Source: JACCQS01 sp050999295
GTDB lineage: Bacteria > Actinomycetota > Actinomycetes > Mycobacteriales > Geodermatophilaceae
Length of the DNA: 19,720 nt
Direction of reading: 5' to 3'
NCBI GenBank assembly: GCA_050999295.1
Contig: JBPCPI010000145.1
Location: 1 to 19,720, forward strand
Part shown: in pieces, positions 15,073 to 19,720 of the stretch
Layout: each line of letters opens with the position of its first letter
How positions within the stretch are numbered: position 1 is the first letter of the stretch
Made by a program: the position numbers and the translations under genes
Notes under the pieces: model-generated
The model's database searches: none
What the model was told of the DNA's origin: nothing
What the model saw: only the letters and a program-made list of their open reading frames with translations

Positions 15073-15241
15073 AGTGAATCCGAGGCTACGGGCCGACTAC
15101 GACCCTGACGATCGAGTTTCGCTGCGCGCGCAAAGCGCGCCCGGACTCTTGTCGAAACCGCCGGTCTCATACGGCGCGCAACCCGCAACGCTGGCCGGAA
15201 ATGTGACAGCGGCTGACCGGCTGCTCCGCGCGCGCTCGCGC
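15073..15241. other. Intergenic region between sepH and the ABC exporter pair, holding a repeat copy
   Basis: 169 bases between two genes on the minus strand. About half (15124-15200) is a copy of the dispersed repeat. The 50 bases nearest the ABC gene must contain its promoter if it has its own; only a weak candidate (TAGCCT on the minus strand) is visible. No clear terminator for sepH is seen apart from the repeat's hairpin. Confidence 0.5.
15124..15200 (+). repeat. Dispersed ~80-bp repeat, copy between sepH and the ABC exporter genes
   Basis: It begins with a hairpin GCGCGC-AAA-GCGCGC (15126-15140) and continues CCGGACTCTTGTCG, AAACCGCCGGT, CATACGGC and CGCAACGCTGGCCGG. The order and spacing match the other copies (55 bases from GGACT to the end of GGCCGG, one more than in the tandem units), but it is more diverged in the middle. 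The leading stem differs from the citA/pdxH copy yet still pairs perfectly. Confidence 0.8.
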
Positions 15242-16081
15242 TCAGCCCGGTCGGCGTACCCCGAAGACGATGTCCTCCCACGAGGGGATCCGGGCGCGGG
15301 GATCGTGCGCGCGGGCGTCGCCCTCGGGATCGTCATAGGTGCTCGGAGGCAGGCAGTCGCCACCCCCCAGCAGGACGTCGACCGGCGCGCCACGGTAGCC
15401 CCGCCCGTCGCCCTTGCGAGAGATGGGCGGCACCGACATCGGCCCGATCGGCTCGGTGTGCTCGACCGGGGCAGCGTTGGCGTCCTCGACCATGCGTACG
15501 AGCCGGGTGCCCTCGGCGAACTCGCTGGTCTCGGTGTCCAGTGGGGTGACCGAACGGGTGGACAGGTCGTACTCCCAGCGCGTCGTACCTGACCGGTGCC
15601 CGGCCCGCCACCCCAGCCGGATCTCCCACTTGCTGCCCGCCCGGCAGGCGTCCCATCGGCTGTCGGTAGCACCCATGACCGCCAGCCGTTCCGCGGCGAA
15701 CTCAGCAAGCGCCATCGTGGGCTGGCTGTCGCGCAGGCGTACGTGGGCCGTGCGCGCCTGCTCGACCATCCGGCTCCGCTCCTGCAGCACTGGGTAGGCG
15801 TAGCGCTCCACCCGCTCCAACCGCATGCCGGAGGAGGCGGCGACCTGCTCGGCGCTCTCTCCGGCCCGGATCCGGGTCTGGATCTCCCGGGGCGGGAGGT
15901 CGGCGCCGACGTCGATCTCGATCTGCCCGAGCCGGCTGACATCGCCGCGGGAGGCCGCCCGCAGACGCTCGTCGATCGTGAGGGCGAAGCGCTCCCCGTT
16001 GTCGATGGCCTGCGGTACGTCAGGAGCCAGGATCAACGTCCGGCCGTCCTCGCCGAGTTCGACAAATCGCAGCGTGCGCAT
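15242..16081 (-). CDS. sepH: Septation protein SepH (DUF3071 family)
   Basis: Actinobacterial cell-division regulator; SepH was shown in Streptomyces and mycobacteria to bind FtsZ and promote its assembly at division sites. It has 279 aa. The N-terminal DUF3071 domain starts MRTLRFVELGEDGRTLIL and includes FALTIDERLRAA; a helix-turn-helix-like part lies at about 63-95 (IRAGESAEQVAASSGMRLER). A variable linker (about 140-255) follows. The C-terminal IPSWEDIVFG is the conserved short motif of the family. The ATG has GGGAGGT six bases upstream, an unusually strong site for this window. It lies downstream of serC on the same strand with a 177-base gap, suggesting its own promoter. The neighbourhood sepH-serC is shared with mycobacteria, supporting orthology. 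Confidence 0.9.
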   Translation of the reverse strand: MRTLRFVELGEDGRTLILAPDVPQAIDNGERFALTIDERLRAASRGDVSRLGQIEIDVGADLPPREIQTRIRAGESAEQVAASSGMRLERVERYAYPVLQERSRMVEQARTAHVRLRDSQPTMALAEFAAERLAVMGATDSRWDACRAGSKWEIRLGWRAGHRSGTTRWEYDLSTRSVTPLDTETSEFAEGTRLVRMVEDANAAPVEHTEPIGPMSVPPISRKGDGRGYRGAPVDVLLGGGDCLPPSTYDDPEGDARAHDPRARIPSWEDIVFGVRRPG

Positions 16082-16258
16082 GCTCTACCTCCCAGCGCGA
16101 GCCATCCCGAAGGCTCACGACTCCTGAAAAGCAGGCTAGCCGCGCGAGGCCTGACTCCCCGGCACCGACGCGCCACTCTGCCACTGTGAGGTCAGACGCC
16201 CCGTACCTCGGTTCCACCGTCGAAAATGGGCGTGCGGCGCGCTCTACCTCGCCGCGGG
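16082..16258. other. sepH upstream region with hairpin and a possible degenerate repeat fragment
   Basis: 177 bases between serC and sepH. A small hairpin GAGCC/GGCTC (16099-16103, 16112-16116) lies in the likely sepH leader. The flanking string GCGCGAGCC ... GAAGGCTCACG ... ACTCCTG resembles the head of the dispersed repeat with a 5-base insertion in the loop, so this may be a decayed fragment. A minus-strand TAGCCT about 50 bases ahead of sepH is a weak -10 candidate. Confidence 0.35.
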
Positions 16259-17377
16259 TTAGCCGAGCTGGGTGATCACATGGTCGATGCAGCGGGTCAG
16301 CGCACTGACGTCGTCGGGGTCGACGGCGGGGAACATCCCGATTCGCAGCTGGTTGCGGCCGAGCTTGCGGTACGGCTCGGTGTCCACGATCCCATTCGCG
16401 CGCAGCGCACCCGCCACAGCCGTGGCGTCCACCGAGTCGTCGAAGTCGATCGTCCCGACAAGGCAGGAACGGGCGGTCGGGTCGGTCACGAAGCACCCCG
16501 CGTACGGGGACGCCTCAGCCCACTCGTACAGCCGGGACGAGGAGTCCTTAGTACGGGTGACCGCTCCCGGTAATCCGCCGAGTAACTTCAGCCAGTCCAG
16601 CTGGTCGGCGAGCAGGAACAGCGTCGCGACGGCTGGGGTGTTGTAGGTCTGGTCCTTGGCGGAGTTGTCCACCGCGATCGACAGGTCCAGGAAGGCCGGC
16701 ATCCAACGCCGGCTCGCCTTGATCTCGGCGATGCGCTGCAACGCCCGCGGGGACATCAAGGCGATCCAGAGGCCACCGTCGCCGGCCAAGCACTTCTGCG
16801 GGGCGAAGTAGTAGACGTCGGCCTCGGCGATGTCGACCGGCAGACCGCCGGCGCCACTGGTGGCATCGATCAGAACCACGGCATCCTCGTCGGCATCTGG
16901 CGGGCGTACGACAGGAGCCATCACACCGGTCGAGGTCTCGTTGTGCGCCCAGGCGTAGGCATCCACACCATCGGCGGCTACCGGCAGCACCAGCGAACCC
17001 GGCTCGGCCCGGCTGACCACCGGGTCAGCCAGGAACGGCGCCTCCTGGGTCACCGTGGCGAACTTCGCCGAGAACTCCCCGTACGTACCGTGCGCCGAAC
17101 GCTCCCGGATCAGCCCGAACGAGGCGGCGTCCCAGAACGCGGTGGTCCCGCCGTTGCCCAGGACGACTTCGTACCCAGCCGGCAGGGAGAACAACTCGTG
17201 CAGCCCGGCTCGTACCCGCCCGACCAGGGACTGGACCGGCTGCTGCCGGTGCGAGGTACCCATCAGTGCCGCCCCGTCGCCGGCGAGGGCGACCAGGGAC
17301 TCCGGTCGTACCTTGGACGGCCCGCAGCCGAACCGGCCGTCGGCAGGCAGGAGTTCGGTCGGTATTGCGATGCCCAT
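16259..17377 (-). CDS. serC: Phosphoserine transaminase
   Basis: PLP enzyme that converts 3-phosphohydroxypyruvate and glutamate to phosphoserine and 2-oxoglutarate, the second step of serine synthesis. It has 372 aa, the usual length for the actinobacterial form. The N-terminus GRFGCGPSKVRPE is the family's phosphate/substrate region; GNGGTTAFWD (74-83) holds the PLP phosphate-binding turn, and FAPQKCLAGDGGLW places the Schiff-base lysine at 195. RIGMFPAVDPDDV near the end is also typical. The ATG at 17377 lies eight bases after the citrate synthase stop. A G-rich run (GGGGGG) about 13 bases upstream may serve as ribosome binding site, or translation may be coupled. The frame stays open far upstream, antisense-like across citA, but that part is not credible. 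Vitamin B6 for this enzyme could come from the nearby pdxH. Confidence 0.95.
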   Translation of the reverse strand: MGIAIPTELLPADGRFGCGPSKVRPESLVALAGDGAALMGTSHRQQPVQSLVGRVRAGLHELFSLPAGYEVVLGNGGTTAFWDAASFGLIRERSAHGTYGEFSAKFATVTQEAPFLADPVVSRAEPGSLVLPVAADGVDAYAWAHNETSTGVMAPVVRPPDADEDAVVLIDATSGAGGLPVDIAEADVYYFAPQKCLAGDGGLWIALMSPRALQRIAEIKASRRWMPAFLDLSIAVDNSAKDQTYNTPAVATLFLLADQLDWLKLLGGLPGAVTRTKDSSSRLYEWAEASPYAGCFVTDPTARSCLVGTIDFDDSVDATAVAGALRANGIVDTEPYRKLGRNQLRIGMFPAVDPDDVSALTRCIDHVITQLG

Positions 17378-17385
17378 CGGGTCGG

Positions 17386-18510
17386 TCAGCCCCCCGTCAA
17401 CTGCATGTGATGCGGGATGGAGTCCCAGCCCTCGACGTCCTGCGGAGCGCGCGGATCCGGACCGACGTAGCGAGCCGAGGGGCGGATCAGCCGACCGGTC
17501 TTCTTCTGCTCGAGGATGTGCGCGCACCAACCCGCCGTACGGGCGCAGTGGAACATCGAGGTGAACATGTGCGCGGGCACCTCGGCGAAGTCGAGGACCA
17601 CGGCTGCCCAGTACTCGACGTTGGTCTCGATCGGGCGGTCCGGTCGTCGTTCGCGGAGTTCGGCCAGGGCGGCGTTCTCCAGGGCCAGTGCGGCCTCGAA
17701 GCGGGGCGCCCCCAGTTCCTTCGCTGCCTTGCGCAGCGTCCGGGCCCGGGGATCCTCGGCGCGGTAGACCCGGTGTCCGAAGCCCATCAGGCGGTCCTTG
17801 CGATCGAGCAGGTTCTTGACGTACGTTCGCGCGTCGTCGGCCTTCTCGACGTCGTCGAGCATGTGCAGCACCCGGGTCGGGGCACCCCCGTGCAGCGGAC
17901 CGGACATCGCCCCGATCGCTCCCGACAGCGCGGCTGCCACGTCGGCTCCGGTGGACGCGATCACTCGCGCGGTGAAGGTGGAGGCGTTCATCCCGTGCTC
18001 GGCGGCGGAGGTGAAGTAGGCGTCGACAGCTGTGGTGTGCCGCGGGTCGGGCTCGCCACGCCAGCGGGTCATGAACCGCTCCACGATGGTCCGGCACTCG
18101 TCGATCCGCTTCTGCGGGACCATCGGCCGCCCGATCCCGCGAGCGGACTGCGCGACGTAGGACAGGGCCATGACCGCGGCCCTGGCCAGTTGGTCGCGCG
18201 CTTCCTCATCGGAGATGTCCAGCAGCGGTTGATAGCCCCAGATCGGGGTCAGCATGGCCAGCGCTGCCTGCACGTCCACCCGGACGTCGCCGGTGTGCAC
18301 CGGGATGGGGAACGGCTCGGCCGGCGGCAGGCCGGGGCCGAACTTGCCGTCGACCAGCAGCGCCCACACGTTGCCGAACGTCACCTGGCCGACCAGGTCC
18401 GCGATGTCCACCCCGCGGTATCGGAGCGAGCCCCCGTCCGTATCGGGCTCGGCGATGTCGGTCTCGAACGCGATGACGCCTTCGAGACCCGGTACGAAAT
18501 CAGCAGGCAT
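17386..18510 (-). CDS. citA: Citrate synthase (short actinobacterial type, CitA/citrate synthase 2)
   Basis: Condenses oxaloacetate and acetyl-CoA to citrate at the entry to the TCA cycle. It has 374 aa, shorter than the ~430-aa GltA type. Expected active-site residues are present: His172 (EHGMNAST), His246 within the family signature GFGHRVYRAEDPR (243-255), and Asp307 (LDFAEVPAH); His207 is in PLHGGA. Short citrate synthases overlap in sequence with 2-methylcitrate synthases, but no prpB/prpD is present and the neighbourhood with serC and pdxH matches citA/gltA-like loci. The ATG at 18510 has AGGGAG ten bases upstream. The open frame extends upstream through the repeat array to 18909, but the repeats have a non-triplet period and the extension is unlike the family, so I reject it. 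Confidence 0.93.
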   Translation of the reverse strand: MPADFVPGLEGVIAFETDIAEPDTDGGSLRYRGVDIADLVGQVTFGNVWALLVDGKFGPGLPPAEPFPIPVHTGDVRVDVQAALAMLTPIWGYQPLLDISDEEARDQLARAAVMALSYVAQSARGIGRPMVPQKRIDECRTIVERFMTRWRGEPDPRHTTAVDAYFTSAAEHGMNASTFTARVIASTGADVAAALSGAIGAMSGPLHGGAPTRVLHMLDDVEKADDARTYVKNLLDRKDRLMGFGHRVYRAEDPRARTLRKAAKELGAPRFEAALALENAALAELRERRPDRPIETNVEYWAAVVLDFAEVPAHMFTSMFHCARTAGWCAHILEQKKTGRLIRPSARYVGPDPRAPQDVEGWDSIPHHMQLTGG

Positions 18511-18972
18511 CGGGTGGAGTCTCCCTGGGTGGCAGATTCGCGGTTGGGGGATGAGGGGTGAGCGGGTGACAGCGAGCGGCTGCAGGGATGGCGGTGGGCT
18601 CCTGGTCCTGCCCAACGTACCCGCGCGAGCCGAAGGCTCGCGCCCGGACTCTTGTCGGAGCCGCCGGCCCCGTACAGCCCGAACCCGCGACGCTGGCCGG
18701 GCGTAGGGCCGCCGAAGGCTCGCGCCGGGACTCTTGTCGGAGCCGCCGGCCCCGTACGGCCCGAATCCGCGACGCTGGCCGGGCGTAGGGCCGCCGAAGG
18801 CTCGCGCCCGGACTCTTGTCGGAGCCGCCGGCCCCGTACGGCCGCTGGCCGGGAAAAAGGACGCCGGAAGCGCGCCCGGACTCAGGTGGGAAAAGTCGGG
18901 TGCGAGCATGGCGTTGTGAGCCGAGAGGGCGAGAGCATCGCAGCGAAGAACGAGCGAGGAGCGGACCGACCG
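18511..18972. other. Divergent citA-pdxH intergenic region (462 bases) with tandem repeat array
   Basis: The 110 bases next to citA contain its leader and presumably its promoter, without a recognisable -35/-10. Bases 18623-18898 are the repeat array. The 75 bases before pdxH are purine-rich with repeated GAGCGAG-like words and contain a tiny frame ATG GCG TTG TGA at 18908-18919 that overlaps a GTG at 18916. No other gene is supported here. Confidence 0.6.
18623..18898 (+). repeat. Tandem array of the dispersed ~80-bp repeat, three units plus a partial fourth
   Basis: Units start near 18626, 18708 and 18790, giving an 82-bp period (GGACT at 18646, 18728, 18810). Units 1 and 2 are full length and differ at a few bases. 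Unit 3 lacks 12 bases after CGTACGGCC. A partial fourth (from about 18860, GGACT at 18878) keeps only GCCGGAAGCGCGCCCGGACT and then diverges. Unit 1 is preceded by a 9-bp hairpin (18623-18631 with 18635-18643, loop GAA). Confidence 0.88.
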
Positions 18973-19662
18973 GTGAGCGGAGCGAGCGAGGCTCGACAGA
19001 CGCTGAGCCAGGAGCTAGGGGACCCCGACCCCAGGGGGCTGCGGATCGAGTATCCGACCACCGGCCTCACCGAGGAGCAGCTTGCCGGGACCTGGCTCGA
19101 GCAGTTCCGCCGCTGGTTCGCCGACGCGGTGGCCGCGGCCATCCCGGAGCCCAACGCGGTGCTGCTGGCCACGGCGAGCGCCGATGCGGAGCCCGCCGCG
19201 CGATTGGTGCTGATGAAGGCCTTTGACGAGTCCGGGATCGTCGTCTTCACCAACAGCGACTCCGCCAAGGGCCATCAGCTTGCGGCCAATCCCATTGCCG
19301 AGCTTGTCTTTCCCTGGCACCTCATGCATCGGCAGGTACGGATGAACGGCCCGGTGGAGGTGGTCGCCGAAGCGGTGTCGGATGCCTACTTCGCCAGCCG
19401 GCCGTACGGTGCGCGGATAGCGGCTCGGGTCAGCCGACAGTCCCAGGTCATCTCCAGCCGCGCCGAACTGGAAGCAGACTGGACCGCGCAGTCCCGCGCG
19501 TACCCGGAAGGTGGGGAGGTGCCCCGACCGCCGGGCTGGCAGGGCTATCGGATCCGGCCGGCGACCGTGGAGTTCTGGGCCGGCCGGGAGAATCGGCTGC
19601 ACGATCGGCTGCGGTTCCGTCGTACTGAGGACGGCTGGGTCACCGAGCGCCTCGCCCCCTGA
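18973..19662 (+). CDS. pdxH: Pyridoxamine/pyridoxine 5'-phosphate oxidase
   Basis: FMN enzyme that oxidises pyridoxamine- or pyridoxine-5'-phosphate to pyridoxal 5'-phosphate with O2, completing or salvaging vitamin B6. It has 229 aa from the chosen start, close to the usual 215-230. FMN and substrate-contact segments are visible: RLVLMKAF (77-84), FTNSDSAKGHQLAANP (92-107), WHLMHRQVRMNG (115-126), and the C-terminal dimerisation part FWAGRENRLHDRLRF (201-215), which contains the conserved Arg/His of the active site. The start is a choice: GTG at 18973 has AGGAG eleven bases upstream; GTG at 18916 would add 19 residues from purine-rich, low-complexity DNA. The frame is open back through the repeat array, which I reject. 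It is divergent from citA. Confidence 0.93.
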   Translation: MSGASEARQTLSQELGDPDPRGLRIEYPTTGLTEEQLAGTWLEQFRRWFADAVAAAIPEPNAVLLATASADAEPAARLVLMKAFDESGIVVFTNSDSAKGHQLAANPIAELVFPWHLMHRQVRMNGPVEVVAEAVSDAYFASRPYGARIAARVSRQSQVISSRAELEADWTAQSRAYPEGGEVPRPPGWQGYRIRPATVEFWAGRENRLHDRLRFRRTEDGWVTERLAP

Positions 19663-19720
19663 ACGCCCCCATCTCCGTGCACGTAAGCCGAGAATAGCTG
19701 CGGACGCGTCTGGTGCGGCT

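Noticed and set aside
13237..15108. Plus-strand open frame of 623 codons opposite an ABC exporter gene
   Set aside because: Composition (Gln/Arg/Asp-rich, no motifs) is that of a codon shadow; the minus strand holds intact Walker and signature motifs.
16259..18097. 612-codon frame extending serC upstream across citA
   Set aside because: Upstream of 17377 it is an out-of-frame reading of citA on the same strand, rich in Arg/Pro and without family similarity.
18623..18898. CRISPR array
   Set aside because: The units are contiguous 82-bp copies without unique spacers, no cas genes are present, and single copies occur elsewhere including inside a gene.
18511..18909. N-terminal extension of citrate synthase through the repeat array
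   Set aside because: The 82-bp period is not a multiple of three, so each unit is read in a different frame. The family starts at the ATG at 18510, which has a ribosome binding site.
18652..18972. N-terminal extension of PdxH through the repeat array on the plus strand
   Set aside because: The residues are low-complexity products of the repeats, and PdxH has its usual length from 18973.
19663..19720. Gene or terminator after pdxH
   Set aside because: Only 58 bases remain; no stem-loop, coding frame or promoter is clear.

Overview
The window is high-GC, gene-dense DNA from an actinobacterium. The base composition, the frequent GTG/TTG starts and the run sepH-serC-citA-pdxH (a neighbourhood shared with mycobacteria and other Actinomycetota) all point that way. 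I cannot place it to a genus from sequence alone. No rRNA, tRNA, IS transposase, integrase or CRISPR array is visible.

Layout. (1) 38-3632, minus strand: a two-gene ABC system, a ten-helix FtsX/MacB-type permease followed by its LolD/MacB-type ATPase, with overlapping ends. (2) 3807-4739, plus: a SpoU/TrmH-type RNA 2'-O-methyltransferase that carries a foreign in-frame segment of about 28 residues; its stop codon lies in a long hairpin. (3) 4939-10773, plus: malate synthase A and the three subunits of glycolate oxidase (glcD, glcE, glcF), a compact module turning glycolate into glyoxylate and then malate. It ends in a strong palindromic terminator shared with the convergent gene. (4) 18510-10825, minus, read right to left: citrate synthase, phosphoserine transaminase, SepH, a heterodimeric ABC exporter pair and a small two-helix membrane protein with a general-stress domain. 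(5) 18973-19662, plus: pyridoxamine 5'-phosphate oxidase, divergent from citrate synthase; the last 58 bases hold nothing recognisable.

The most unusual signal is a dispersed repeat of about 80 bp. It occurs as a tandem array with an 82-bp period between citA and pdxH, as a single copy between sepH and the ABC exporter, and as a copy inside the coding sequence of the RNA methyltransferase, where it is translated without breaking the frame. The copies share a core (CCGGACTCTTGTCG ... CGTACGG ... CGCTGGCCGG), and at least two start with a hairpin whose stem differs in sequence but keeps its pairing. This resembles in principle the protein-inserted palindromic elements described in Rickettsia, but I recognise no named family here.

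A second oddity is a 14-bp tandem duplication exactly at the glcD/glcE junction. It turns a one-base stop/start overlap into two successive overlaps flanking a four-codon mini-cistron. Metabolically, the centre of the window (glycolate to malate) and the right side (citrate synthase, the PLP enzyme SerC, and PdxH which makes PLP) are ordinary central-metabolism genes. The novelty lies mainly in the repeats and junctions.
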